33,465 nucleotides of DNA, from positions 1-33,465 of the forward strand of contig CALUSZ010000084.1 in assembly GCA_944323495.1 (NCBI GenBank). Direction: 5' to 3'. The translations under genes and the position numbers were made by a program. Position 1 is the first letter of the stretch; every line of letters begins with the position of its first letter. This stretch comes from Candidatus Gastranaerophilales bacterium (lineage in GTDB: Bacteria; Cyanobacteriota; Vampirovibrionia; Gastranaerophilales; Gastranaerophilaceae). The notes below the pieces were generated by a model. It did no database searches, was not told the origin of the DNA, and saw nothing but the letters and a program-made list of their open reading frames with translations. This document shows positions 15,257-24,263 of this stretch, piece by piece.

Positions 15257-17647
15257 TTACAAATCAGCTGTCATAAAGCTATGTTTATAATCATTTATTG
15301 AATTCATTAGTTCAATAAATTCAGCATATTTAAGCGTATGTAAAGTTTTTGAAAGTTCAACCGCCGAAAGGAATTCAATCTTAAAAGAGTTATCTCCCCT
15401 CTCTTTTATCTTAATCATGCCGGTATCTTCAAACATTTCCAATAAAGTTTCTACAATGGGTTCTGTAACCCCGAGAGCGGAAGCTCCGCGCAGAAGATTA
15501 AAATCTCCGTCAAGAGAATTGCAGGTATATCTTATCATGCCGGAAAAAGTTTTTAATATACTTTCTTCGTCATATTTCCCTAAACAATAATTCATATAAT
15601 GAACCGCATCAGGCACAACCGTTGACATCAAATTCTGCATAGTTTCTTCATCGGCAGGATAATCAAAGAACATTAAAACATTGCTTTTTTTTGCATTGTT
15701 TCTGTTAACAATATGTTCAAATATATCTTTAAACGGTTTAAGATTCTCTAAGATTTTTCTATCCTCGGCAAATACAGAAATATCAAGCTTAGAGCCCTTA
15801 ATATAATCATTAACCTGTCTTAAGATATTCGTTTTTTTTCTGTGATCATAAATCTTTATTTTAGAAGTTTCTTCTTCCTTTAAAGCTTCTGAATGCACAT
15901 CTTTAAGTATCAGCTGAACTGAGGTTACGCCGTTAAAAGTATTCAATTGCGGAGCAAACGCAATATCCAGCCTGTCACCCGCAATAAGCGGAACATCTCC
16001 TCTCGACCACCAAACACAATCCATTGTGCCGTTTGGAGTTTCTACTATTAGTTTCAAGTGGTCTTTTGAGGCTCCCATTAATTTTTTTTCTTTTAAAACA
16101 AGATTTCTCACCACAAAAGCCGGTGAAGGATTAGATGCCCCAAACGGCTCAAGCTTTGATATTTCTTCCACAAGCGCTATATCAACATCTTTGATATCCA
16201 ATTCCAAGTCAATATCCAGCGAAGGTTTTAGTTTCTGACCGTTCAACATTTCATCAACAGTTTTATTAATAGCTTTTTTTACGGTTTCAAAAGAGGCTTT
16301 TTCTTCCGAAAAACTAAGCCCAGCTGCAAGCTGGTGCCCGCCAAATCCGTCTAAATACTCTGAAATATTTGAGATAATATCATAAAGATTTAACTCTTTT
16401 ACTCCTCTTGCCGAACATCTGAATGTTTTATTCTCTTCCGAATAAGTCATTATAAAGGTAGGTTTGTAGTATTTTTCGACAAACTTAGACGCTACAATCC
16501 CTATTATTCCGACATGCCAGTCTTTAGAAAATAAAACAATTGCGTTATCGCGGCTTCTTGAAGATTTCCACATATCATCGGCCTGAGCGAATGTTTCTGA
16601 ACACATCTCCTGGCGGAGTTTGTTAAAATTCTCAAGCGAAATTATCGCCATTTCAATTTCCTGCTTATTTTCGGAAATCATAACTTTTAGAGCGTTATCG
16701 ACCGTATCAATTCTTCCGGAGGCATTTATTCTCGGAGCAATTGTAAAAGCTACCTGTTCGGCAGTTAAGCCATTATCGGTACCCACTCCTGCCACATCAA
16801 GCATTCTTTTTAAGCCGTAATGTTTACCGGAAGCTATAAGTTCAAGCCCGCGGGTTACGTAGTACCTGTTTTCACCTATCAAAGGTACAATATCTGCAAT
16901 CGTTCCGACTGTTACGAAAGGAAGCAGTTCTATTGAGAAATTTAATTTATCATACTTCTCAAGTACGGCCTGTGCTAGCTTGAAAGCAACACCCACGCCT
17001 GCAAGAGAGGTCATATACTCGATTTGCAGAGGAGTTAATTTTTCATCCAGGGCGTTCATTGCCTTCGGATTAATTATTGCATACGCTTCCGGAAGCTCGT
17101 CTGGCGCTTCATGGTGGTCTGTTATTATAACATCACGCCCGAAACTATTTATAAACTTAACCTCTTCAACGCTGCTTATACCGTTATCAACAGTTATAAT
17201 AAGTTTTGGTTTCTTTTTAGTCAAAAGCTGGACAAGAGCTTTTGTATTAAGCCCGTGCCCTTCAGATTCTCTTTCCGGAATATAATAATCAACATTTGCC
17301 CCAAGAAAATTAAATGTTTTCATAAGAACAGAAGTTGAAGTTACACCGTCTGCGTCAAAATCACCGTAGATAAGAATATTTTCTTTTTCATCTATTGCTT
17401 TTTTTATACGCTCAACGGCTTTTGGCATATCACAAAAAGCGTTAGGATGCATTAAGGTGATTTCAAGCGGGTTAAGAAAATCCCGCCTTGCCTGTTCACC
17501 AGTAATGCTCCTAACTTCAAGTAATCTGTCTATTATGGAGTTTGTAGAGTTTACGCCGGAGGCTTTAGATGCCGCACCGCCTTTTACTATCCACTCTTTT
17601 TGAATTCCTCCCAAATTTACCCCTATATTTACCCCTTTACCAGACAT
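15257..17647 (-). CDS. recJ: Single-stranded-DNA-specific exonuclease RecJ
   Basis: The product is 796 residues. The DHH phosphoesterase core shows DFDADGVTST (D96, D98, D100), D154 and the signature D177-H178-H179. The DHHA1 half has GFGGHQLAAGLSF near 430 and is followed by an OB-like domain. It degrades single-stranded DNA 5'-3' in RecF-type repair and mismatch repair. About 200 residues beyond the usual core form a C-terminal extension like that of longer Firmicutes and cyanobacterial RecJ. The ATG at 17647 overlaps the ctpA end by 19 bases and has only a weak ribosome site. A TTG at 17614, preceded by AGGGGT, is an alternative and would drop 11 residues. Confidence 0.94.
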   Translation of the reverse strand: MSGKGVNIGVNLGGIQKEWIVKGGAASKASGVNSTNSIIDRLLEVRSITGEQARRDFLNPLEITLMHPNAFCDMPKAVERIKKAIDEKENILIYGDFDADGVTSTSVLMKTFNFLGANVDYYIPERESEGHGLNTKALVQLLTKKKPKLIITVDNGISSVEEVKFINSFGRDVIITDHHEAPDELPEAYAIINPKAMNALDEKLTPLQIEYMTSLAGVGVAFKLAQAVLEKYDKLNFSIELLPFVTVGTIADIVPLIGENRYYVTRGLELIASGKHYGLKRMLDVAGVGTDNGLTAEQVAFTIAPRINASGRIDTVDNALKVMISENKQEIEMAIISLENFNKLRQEMCSETFAQADDMWKSSRSRDNAIVLFSKDWHVGIIGIVASKFVEKYYKPTFIMTYSEENKTFRCSARGVKELNLYDIISNISEYLDGFGGHQLAAGLSFSEEKASFETVKKAINKTVDEMLNGQKLKPSLDIDLELDIKDVDIALVEEISKLEPFGASNPSPAFVVRNLVLKEKKLMGASKDHLKLIVETPNGTMDCVWWSRGDVPLIAGDRLDIAFAPQLNTFNGVTSVQLILKDVHSEALKEEETSKIKIYDHRKKTNILRQVNDYIKGSKLDISVFAEDRKILENLKPFKDIFEHIVNRNNAKKSNVLMFFDYPADEETMQNLMSTVVPDAVHYMNYCLGKYDEESILKTFSGMIRYTCNSLDGDFNLLRGASALGVTEPIVETLLEMFEDTGMIKIKERGDNSFKIEFLSAVELSKTLHTLKYAEFIELMNSINDYKHSFMTADL

Positions 17648-18831
17648 GTCATTTTTTCCAATATTTCAATAGCTTTTTCTAACTGAACGTCTTTTTTAGC
17701 TTCGACATTCTCCTTAGTTAATTCTACCACAACATCAGGAGTAATACCTTTTTTGTTAATATCAGTTCCGGAAGGTGTTAAATATCTTTGGATAGTTATG
17801 TTCATGCCTGCTTCATCAGGGAGTTTGTTTATTTCCTGTACTAACCCCTTCCCAAAAGACTGTTCTCCAACTATTGTTGCACGGTGGTTGTCTTTTAATG
17901 CTCCGCTTAAGATTTCGCTTGCAGAAGCCGAACCTTTATTGATTAAAACGACAATCGGTTTATCCGTTACCTGCTGATAGCGTGCTCTGGTAGTTGTCTT
18001 GTAGCTGTCACGGTCAACAGTGCTTACAATAACCCCGCCTTTAAGGAGCATATCCGAAATATAAATCGCATTGGTTAAAAGTCCGCCCGGGTTAGAGCGA
18101 AGGTCAATAATAAAACCCTTCATTCCGCTTGAATTATTCAATATTGATTCAATTTCACCGGCCGCATTTTTGCTGATAAAAGAACTCAATCTTATATATT
18201 GAATATCATTAGGGATTTTAGTCGTCTCAAATGGCGGTTTGCAAGAAACTGATTTAACTTCAATTTCGTCTCTTACAACGCTGTAAAGTTTATTCGGCAC
18301 ACCTTTTCTCTGAATCAAAAGAGTAACGGTCGTACCTTTTTCGCCCCTGATTTTTTCTGCCGCAGCATCAATATTAATCCCCTTTGTGCTTTCGCCGTTA
18401 ATTTCAAGGATTCTGTCGTCCGCAAGAAGTCCTGCCCGCTCTGCCGGAGAATCCTCTAACGGTGCAATAATAACCAATTCCCCGTCTCTAAGTCCGATTT
18501 GAGTTCCGATACCTTTCAGAGAACCTTTTATGGATTCTGTTTCTTCATTGAATTCTTTCGGGTCCAAAAATCTTGTATACGGATCATTCAAACTCGATAA
18601 CATTGTCTCGATTGCGACATAAGCATCTTCTTTTGTTTTAAGCTTATTTTCATACCTATACCGCCATTTATTCCAATCCTGAGCATTGTTGGTCGGATCA
18701 TAATATTTTTTGTTAACAATTTTCCAAACATCATCATATAATTCGGCCGGAGTAGCCGCAAAGGCACTGCCTACGCTCATAAATACAGCGGTCATTAATA
18801 TTATACTTGCTATTTTATTCTTCATAAACAA
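17629..18831 (-). CDS. ctpA: C-terminal processing peptidase, S41 family (CtpA type)
   Basis: The product is 400 residues. A signal peptide (about 1-25, ending AFA) exports it to the periplasm. A PDZ domain (about 105-185, with GIGTQIG and SPAERAGLLADDRILEING) precedes the protease domain. By alignment with E. coli Prc, the catalytic pair should be S303 (GSASASEI) and K328 (SFGKGLVQ), about 25 residues apart. It trims C-termini of envelope proteins; in phototrophs CtpA matures PsbA, which is not expected here. The frame opens at TTG 18831, five bases after AGGAGG. An ATG two codons later (18825) is eleven bases from it and is the other candidate. It overlaps recJ by 19 bases. Confidence 0.93.
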   Translation of the reverse strand: MFMKNKIASIILMTAVFMSVGSAFAATPAELYDDVWKIVNKKYYDPTNNAQDWNKWRYRYENKLKTKEDAYVAIETMLSSLNDPYTRFLDPKEFNEETESIKGSLKGIGTQIGLRDGELVIIAPLEDSPAERAGLLADDRILEINGESTKGINIDAAAEKIRGEKGTTVTLLIQRKGVPNKLYSVVRDEIEVKSVSCKPPFETTKIPNDIQYIRLSSFISKNAAGEIESILNNSSGMKGFIIDLRSNPGGLLTNAIYISDMLLKGGVIVSTVDRDSYKTTTRARYQQVTDKPIVVLINKGSASASEILSGALKDNHRATIVGEQSFGKGLVQEINKLPDEAGMNITIQRYLTPSGTDINKKGITPDVVVELTKENVEAKKDVQLEKAIEILEKMTCLVKG

Positions 18832-18845
18832 CTCTTCCTCCTAAG

Positions 18846-18890
18846 TCCAAAAAGCGCTCTTTATATTATACTACACAATTTCTTTTTGGA
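18846..18890 (-). promoter_or_regulatory. Inverted repeat around a TATAAT box upstream of ctpA
   Basis: TCCAAAAAG (18846-18854) and CTTTTTGGA (18882-18890) are perfect inverted arms. Between them, on the minus strand, lies TATAAT (18870-18865). Arms flanking a -10 box suit either an operator on a ctpA promoter or the stem of a terminator after pcrA. No good -35 is visible. Confidence 0.4.
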
Positions 18891-18915
18891 TTTCAAATTT
18901 TTCAGGTTTAGCTTT

Positions 18916-21417
18916 TTAAAACTTTTTCAGGTGTGCATAAGCTGCATCCATAGCTTTTTTCCCCAGTTTACCAAAATCTATTGTGTACATTGTGCTGTCA
19001 CCAATCTGGATTACATCTGCAATTTGTCCTACGCCTAATTTATCATGAAAAACTCGTTCTCCAACATTAAAGAAATACTGGGTTGTAGCATTTTTTAACT
19101 CTTCTTTCTTTTTCTGTTCTTCTTCGAGTCTTTTTTCTTCGCGTTTTCTTTCTTCAATTTTTTGTTTCATGATATTGTTTTCAAAAAACGCTTTAAGCTT
19201 CTCTTCCTCGCGCTCTTTATTAATAGGGCTTTTCTTTATAATAACCCGGCTTGGAGTACGCTGGATAACATTTGTAGTCTTTTTAGCAGACGGAGCAACA
19301 AAATTCGCGCCAAAACCGGAGGACGGTTTGACATAACCGTCAGAAGTGAATGAAGATGCGGTTGTTCCTGTATTATTATATTTACCCATTCCGTATTTAC
19401 CCCCTCCGCCCTGAACGGATTTAACAGCGCTTTTGAATGTACTTTCATGGCTAAATCCGGATGAAGCTTCTTCTTCAAGCAGACTCGCGGGGATTTCGGC
19501 TAAAAAGCGGCTTGGGGAATAGTATTTGTATTCACCCCACATTTGACGCCGTTTTGCGGTTGTTAAATAGAGCTTAGTCTCCGCTCTTGTAACCCCGACG
19601 TACATAAGCCTCCGCTCTTCTTCCAGTTCTGAAAGGCTGTTAGAGCATCTTGCAGACGGGAATATCCCTTCATCACAGCCGGCTAAGAATACGATAGGGA
19701 ATTCCAGTCCCTTAGAGGCGTGAAGAGTCATCAAGGTTACATTGTTTGCAATCTCGTCCATTCCGTCTATATCAGAAACCAGTGAGACCTGAGCTAAGAA
19801 CTCTCCCAATGTATTATCAAGTTCTTCCGGCTCAAACTCGTTTGCAACGTTTACAAGCTCTTGCAGGTTCTCTATTCTTATGGCATCTTCGTCCGTACCT
19901 GAAGCCTGCAGTTCTCTTAAGTATCCGCTCTTTTCAAGAACCAGACTCAAAAATTCCGGAAGAGAATATCTTGACTCTGCATCTTTGAGTTTTAAAATAA
20001 GCCCGGCAAAATCTTTTAACTTGCTTGCTGTACCGGATTTAATCGTCTCAATGTTATCAACATCTATTATTGCGGAAAATAGACTCAAGTCATTGGCGTC
20101 CGCATAATCCTGCAAGTGTTTGAGCGTTGTTTCTCCAATCGCGCGCTTAGGAACATTAATTATTCTTCTCAATGATTGAGAATCGTCATTGTTGTAAATA
20201 ACTTTTAAATAAGCAATCGCGTCTTTAATTTCTTTTCTGTCGTAGAACTTAAGCCCGCCGTAAATTCGATACGGAATTCCGGCAGCAATAAGCGCTTCTT
20301 CAAGTGCTCTTGATTGTGCGTTTGTTCGATAAAGTACCGCAAACTGGTTATAATTATCAGATGTATCGCGGATAGAGCGCACTATATAATTAGCTTCATC
20401 TGCCTCATCTTCTGCTTCATACAGAGAAATCTTTTCTCCATCGCCTTTTTGCGAGTAAAGAACTTTATCCACACGCTCTTCATTGTTTTCAATAATGGCA
20501 TTTGCGGCATTTAGAATATTAGCGGTAGAGCGGTAGTTTTGCTCCAGCTTAACAAGTTTTGCGCTCGGGAAGTCGTTTTGAAAATTCATAATAATCCTAA
20601 AATCAGCACCTCGCCAGCTGTAAATAGACTGGTCGACATCGCCTACAACGCACAAAGAACGTGTCGGGGGAATTTCAGGAAGTAAATTTGTATATAATGC
20701 TTTTACCAGCTGATACTGAGCCTGGTTTGTATCTTGATACTCGTCAACCAGAATATGCTGAAATCTGTCGTAATATTTTTTCCTAACCTCCGAATTTTGC
20801 TCAAGCAGCTTAACACAGAGCATAAGCATATCGTCAAAGTCTATAGCATTGTTGTTATTTAGTGTATTTTCATACATTTCATATACCTGCGCAATCTTTT
20901 GTGATTTATAATCGCGCGCAAAAGTTGCAAATGTATAAGCGTCCTGCATCTTGTTTTTTGCATTAGAAATAACCGCCTTGACTAATTTTGGCTGATATAT
21001 TTTATCATCAAGATTTAATTTTTTAATTGCCTGCTTAATTACAGCTACAGAATCCGTTTCATCATAAATAGAGAAATTCTTATCGAGTTTTTTCCCTGAT
21101 TGGAATGAATAGTTTTCAATATCTTGTCTTAAAATTCTTCCGCAAATACTGTGGAAAGTCCCAACCCACATATATTTAACAACATTTTCTCCCAGAATAG
21201 ATGCAAGACGCTCTTTCATCTCCTTAGCCGCTTTGTTTGTAAATGTTACTGCAAGAATTTTTCCGGCAATAGCTCCCTGTTGAATCATATATGCAATTCT
21301 TGAAGTCAAAACCTTGGTCTTTCCGCTTCCGGCACCGGCTAGAATTAGCAGTGCACCCTCTGTAGTCTTTGCTGCTTCAAGCTGTTCCTTATTAAGGTTT
21401 TCTAAAATATTTTCCAT
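18916..21417 (-). CDS. pcrA: UvrD/PcrA-type superfamily 1 DNA helicase
   Basis: The product is 833 residues. Motifs in order: Walker A AGAGSGKT (27-34), VTFTNKAAKEM (Ia), Walker B DEYQDT (225-230), VGDVDQSIYSWRGAD (III), LEQNYRS (IV), TLHASKGLEFPIVFL (V) and EERRLMYVGVTRA (VI). The variable C-terminal region (about 640-780) is Lys/Glu-rich. A Tudor-like RNA-polymerase-binding domain ends the protein (VFHDKLGVGQI near 790), as in PcrA of Gram-positives and UvrD. It is a 3'-5' helicase in excision repair, replication and transcription-coupled repair. It lies upstream of ctpA and recJ on the same strand. Confidence 0.95.
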   Translation of the reverse strand: MENILENLNKEQLEAAKTTEGALLILAGAGSGKTKVLTSRIAYMIQQGAIAGKILAVTFTNKAAKEMKERLASILGENVVKYMWVGTFHSICGRILRQDIENYSFQSGKKLDKNFSIYDETDSVAVIKQAIKKLNLDDKIYQPKLVKAVISNAKNKMQDAYTFATFARDYKSQKIAQVYEMYENTLNNNNAIDFDDMLMLCVKLLEQNSEVRKKYYDRFQHILVDEYQDTNQAQYQLVKALYTNLLPEIPPTRSLCVVGDVDQSIYSWRGADFRIIMNFQNDFPSAKLVKLEQNYRSTANILNAANAIIENNEERVDKVLYSQKGDGEKISLYEAEDEADEANYIVRSIRDTSDNYNQFAVLYRTNAQSRALEEALIAAGIPYRIYGGLKFYDRKEIKDAIAYLKVIYNNDDSQSLRRIINVPKRAIGETTLKHLQDYADANDLSLFSAIIDVDNIETIKSGTASKLKDFAGLILKLKDAESRYSLPEFLSLVLEKSGYLRELQASGTDEDAIRIENLQELVNVANEFEPEELDNTLGEFLAQVSLVSDIDGMDEIANNVTLMTLHASKGLEFPIVFLAGCDEGIFPSARCSNSLSELEEERRLMYVGVTRAETKLYLTTAKRRQMWGEYKYYSPSRFLAEIPASLLEEEASSGFSHESTFKSAVKSVQGGGGKYGMGKYNNTGTTASSFTSDGYVKPSSGFGANFVAPSAKKTTNVIQRTPSRVIIKKSPINKEREEEKLKAFFENNIMKQKIEERKREEKRLEEEQKKKEELKNATTQYFFNVGERVFHDKLGVGQIADVIQIGDSTMYTIDFGKLGKKAMDAAYAHLKKF

Positions 21418-21458
21418 TCCCCTATTCCCAAATTACCTATTTTGTGATATCATGTATC

Positions 21459-21487
21459 AGCATACAAAGAAAATAATATTTTTTCAA
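21459..21487 (-). promoter_or_regulatory. Candidate promoter for pcrA
   Basis: On the minus strand, TTGAAA (21487-21482), a 17-base spacer and TATGCT (21464-21459) match sigma-70 spacing, with four or five of six bases per hexamer. The predicted start leaves about 35 bases of leader. The region also carries the divergent SLOG gene's leader. Confidence 0.5.
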
Positions 21488-21505
21488 TTTAAAAAAGGTG
21501 GTACG

Positions 21506-22078
21506 ATGAACGATATTTTAAATTCTATTGAAGATGAACAGCAGCCATCGATTATGGTTCCTGTAGGAGATATGGATACAGCAGACCATGCTCCGGATAC
21601 TGTAGATGAACTTGCGATGGAGCTTGCAACTATTAAGCAGCCTGCAAAAAGAATTGCGATTATCGGTTCAAGAAACCTTGCTATAACTCACCAGCAAATG
21701 ATTGAAACACTTACCACTGCTCTTGTAAGACAAGGGAATACTATTATAACATCAGGCGGTTCATGCGGTACAAATGCGGCAGCAATCAGAGGCGCAATGA
21801 AATCAAATCCTGATAAATTAAAAGTTATTTTACCTCAAACTATCGGACAACAGCCTTCTGATGTTCAGGACCAGCTTATCGGGGTTCCGAATATTGTTGA
21901 GCATGCCGATAGAGCTATGATGACTCTGGCTGATGCCTCTAGAGTATGCAACAGAGAAATCATTGATGACTGCAACCAGCTTATTTGTTTCTTGTCACAT
22001 ACAAGTAAAACTTTGCACACAGCTGTTGAATATGCAGAAGAAAATCACAAAGTCGTTACAGTATTTTATTTGGATTAG
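21506..22078 (+). CDS. DprA-like SLOG-fold protein (cyanobacterial 'recombination-mediator A' type)
   Basis: The product is 190 residues from ATG 21506, chosen because AAAGGTGG lies just upstream; the longer open frame overlaps pcrA and is not credible. A disordered acidic N-terminus (1-45) precedes one Rossmann-like SLOG domain: IAIIGSRNLA (50-59), then the ligand-loop signature ITSGGSCGTNAAAIRGA (81-97) and a C-terminal VVTVFYLD. This matches, from memory, a small protein conserved across Cyanobacteria and usually annotated as DNA recombination-mediator protein A. True DprA is longer and adds further domains, so a role in DNA uptake is not established; nucleotide binding is more likely. Confidence 0.8.
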   Translation: MNDILNSIEDEQQPSIMVPVGDMDTADHAPDTVDELAMELATIKQPAKRIAIIGSRNLAITHQQMIETLTTALVRQGNTIITSGGSCGTNAAAIRGAMKSNPDKLKVILPQTIGQQPSDVQDQLIGVPNIVEHADRAMMTLADASRVCNREIIDDCNQLICFLSHTSKTLHTAVEYAEENHKVVTVFYLD

Positions 22079-22147
22079 GGGTAAAGGGGTAAGTGAAGGA
22101 GATGTAGCGCCCCTATAATACTTCTTGTTTAAAAAGGATTGACAACT

Positions 22148-23323
22148 ATGGATTTGATAAAAAAACTCACCGGCAAAAATTCTGATGAGTATGAAAAGGT
22201 CGCAAAATTACTTGTAGATACACCTGATATCGATTTGTTTTCGAAATTGGTAAAACAAGATGATTTTTTGTTCGATTTTGTAAAACACAATGTCTCAAAT
22301 CGTATCAGATGTGCTTGTAATAATGAAAATTATCTCAATCTGCTTAACTTTTTTGAATATTATTCTCCGTCGTATGACAGTATGATGGCAGAAGTTTTAT
22401 ATCAATACGGCGGATTGGAGCTTTTACCTGTAGTAAAAGAAATATTTTTAAACGGCTCTGATAGCCAAAAAGCTTATGCAGTTAAGTTTTTCAGTTTTGT
22501 TCCCAAGGAATATCTGGAGGATTTGATTCCTTTGCTCAGGGATTCTGCTAAGTCCGGCTTTGAACCTCTCGCGGTTAATTCTATTGAGGTTTTATCTAAA
22601 GTAGGCGATGAGGTTTCAAAAAGACAGGCAATTGAAAAATTACAATCAGTTGATGAATTTGAGCAATATAATGCGGTTAAGTTTTTAGTAACTTATCAGG
22701 CAAAAGATACCTTAAGCCAAATTATTGAGGTAATGAAAAAATCTACGCTTTCAGAAAATATTGCATCTGAAATTCCGTATTTGATATCAATAGATGAACT
22801 TATTAATCAGGATTTGGATAATGGTGTGCTGGTATTAAGCCATATAGTAAATGCTATACCTGAGATTATTCCGCCGTCTGCTGCGATTGATTATAATCTT
22901 TATAATATTTTTGAAAAATTATATCTTGAAAATCTCACAAGTACTTCCGCAATCCTTTTAAGATTGGCAAAGGAAAAGTTTGCCGAGCTTACGGCTAATG
23001 AAGAGTACCTGTTTGATTGCGACAAGAATACAAAGGATGAAGTTTTTGCAATAAACTCTCTGCTGAATGGCGTTAATAAACAAAAGCTTGACAGTCTTCT
23101 TTATGAAGAGTTATATGATGGAAGCGATTTTGTGTTCTTTGCTGTTGATTTTGTTGATGAAATTGAAGAATTAGAGGCTCTTTTAGATAGTTCTAACCAG
23201 ACTTTGATTCTAAAAGTTTTAACGCTTTTAAAAGAAAAAGAAGCTCTAAATAACGCTCACAAAGAACTTGCCATGAATAATATTACAAGCAGCGATATTA
23301 GAGAAGTTGTGAAGGTTTTATAA
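22148..23323 (+). CDS. Large alpha-solenoid (HEAT/ARM-like) protein, unknown function
   Basis: The product is 391 residues from ATG 22148, preceded by AGGA nine bases away; an in-frame TTG at 22139 would touch the ribosome site and is rejected. The protein is almost wholly helical, with diverged repeats such as LLPVVKEIFLNGSDSQKAYA (98-117) and DLIPLLRDSAKSGFEPLAVN, typical of HEAT-like repeats. There are no catalytic motifs, membrane segments or signal peptide, and it is acidic overall. A cytosolic scaffold or adaptor is the reasonable guess. A TATAAT at 22114-22119 may be its -10 box, without a clear -35. Its stop overlaps the convergent gene by six bases. Confidence 0.8.
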   Translation: MDLIKKLTGKNSDEYEKVAKLLVDTPDIDLFSKLVKQDDFLFDFVKHNVSNRIRCACNNENYLNLLNFFEYYSPSYDSMMAEVLYQYGGLELLPVVKEIFLNGSDSQKAYAVKFFSFVPKEYLEDLIPLLRDSAKSGFEPLAVNSIEVLSKVGDEVSKRQAIEKLQSVDEFEQYNAVKFLVTYQAKDTLSQIIEVMKKSTLSENIASEIPYLISIDELINQDLDNGVLVLSHIVNAIPEIIPPSAAIDYNLYNIFEKLYLENLTSTSAILLRLAKEKFAELTANEEYLFDCDKNTKDEVFAINSLLNGVNKQKLDSLLYEELYDGSDFVFFAVDFVDEIEELEALLDSSNQTLILKVLTLLKEKEALNNAHKELAMNNITSSDIREVVKVL

Positions 23324-23605
23324 GATATAATCCGTATTTCCGAGCTCTAAATCTTTATTAAATTCCCGTATTAAGTCTGACGATATTATCCAGTTGATTT
23401 TGCCTTCAGGATATTTGATAAAGTGTTTTGTAGAACACATTGTTGATACAAAGCACGCGTCAAGTACATTCATAAAAGATATATCAACACTCATATTTTC
23501 GCAGTGGTATTTTTCAATATAAGTGTTTATATACTCAACCGCCTCACGCGGATTAGAAGTATTCGGGATTAGCGTACTTGATTGGGGTAATAGTTGTTGT
23601 AACAT
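23318..23605 (-). CDS. Small conserved-looking protein, possibly STAS-like
   Basis: The product is 95 residues with AAGGA seven bases before the ATG. An alternation of strand and helix (MSVDISFMNVLDACFVSTMC near 38-57) is loosely reminiscent of a STAS/anti-sigma-antagonist core, but it lacks the clear phosphorylatable serine motif, so the family is unproven. It includes cysteines C35, C51 and C57. It converges with the solenoid gene by a six-base overlap and diverges from kdsC. Confidence 0.6.
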   Translation of the reverse strand: MLQQLLPQSSTLIPNTSNPREAVEYINTYIEKYHCENMSVDISFMNVLDACFVSTMCSTKHFIKYPEGKINWIISSDLIREFNKDLELGNTDYIL

Positions 23606-23684
23606 GTAGTATTCCTTAATACTTATTCAAACGGCAAAATTTTAATTTTCTTTACAAAATTAGGACTAAATCCTCCATTTAAGG

Positions 23685-23690
23685 TATAAT
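23685..23690 (+). promoter_or_regulatory. -10 box of the kdsC promoter
   Basis: TATAAT lies 27 bases before the kdsC start. The -35 region is weak (TTAGGA at 19 bases). A GGGGGAG Shine-Dalgarno site lies between. Confidence 0.4.
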
Positions 23691-23717
23691 GTAATAAATA
23701 TAAAAAGGGGGAGTATT

Positions 23718-24263
23718 ATGGCAAAAGAGACAGCTTTAGAAGCCGCAAAAAAGATAAAAATGCTTGTATTTGACGTAGACGGTGTTATGACAGACGGAAG
23801 TATTACATATGACGAGAACGGGGTGGAGTATAAGACTTTTAATGCTAAAGACGGACATGGAGTTATAAGAATGCGCAATTCCGGATTTATTACAGCAATT
23901 ATTACCGCAAGAAATAACGGAACTGTTCAGCATAGGGCTAAAAATCTTAATTTTACGGAACTTTATCAGGGTAGAAAATACAAACTGCCGGCTTTAGAAG
24001 AATTAATGCAGAAATATAATCTAACATATGAAAACGTAAGTTATATGGGCGATGATCTTCCGGATATCTGTATTTTAGAAAAAGTCGGGCTTGCCTGCTG
24101 TCCAGCCGATGCAGTTAAGGAAGTCAAAGAAATATGTAATTTTCACTCATCATTCGGCGGCGGCAAGGGAGCTGTAAGAGAATTGTGCGACTTTATTTTA
24201 GATGCGCAGGGCATTGAAAAGGAATACATAGTAGCTGAAGGTTCTTCTTCATCTAACAAGTAA
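23718..24263 (+). CDS. kdsC: 3-deoxy-D-manno-octulosonate 8-phosphate phosphatase KdsC
   Basis: The product is 181 residues, the usual size of this capless HAD enzyme, which works as a tetramer. Motif I is FDVDGVMTDG with D19 and D21, motif II is TARNN (63-67), and motif IV is GDDLPD (111-116). It removes phosphate from Kdo-8-P in Kdo/LPS synthesis, which implies an LPS-type outer membrane. The related sialic-acid-pathway phosphatases have the same core and are the main alternative; no kdsA or kdsB is nearby to decide. Its end overlaps the convergent aminotransferase by 11 bases. Confidence 0.9.
   Translation: MAKETALEAAKKIKMLVFDVDGVMTDGSITYDENGVEYKTFNAKDGHGVIRMRNSGFITAIITARNNGTVQHRAKNLNFTELYQGRKYKLPALEELMQKYNLTYENVSYMGDDLPDICILEKVGLACCPADAVKEVKEICNFHSSFGGGKGAVRELCDFILDAQGIEKEYIVAEGSSSSNK

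Noticed and set aside
21314..21505. N-terminal extension of the SLOG protein
   Set aside because: It would be antisense to the pcrA start and lacks a ribosome site; ATG 21506 has a clear one.
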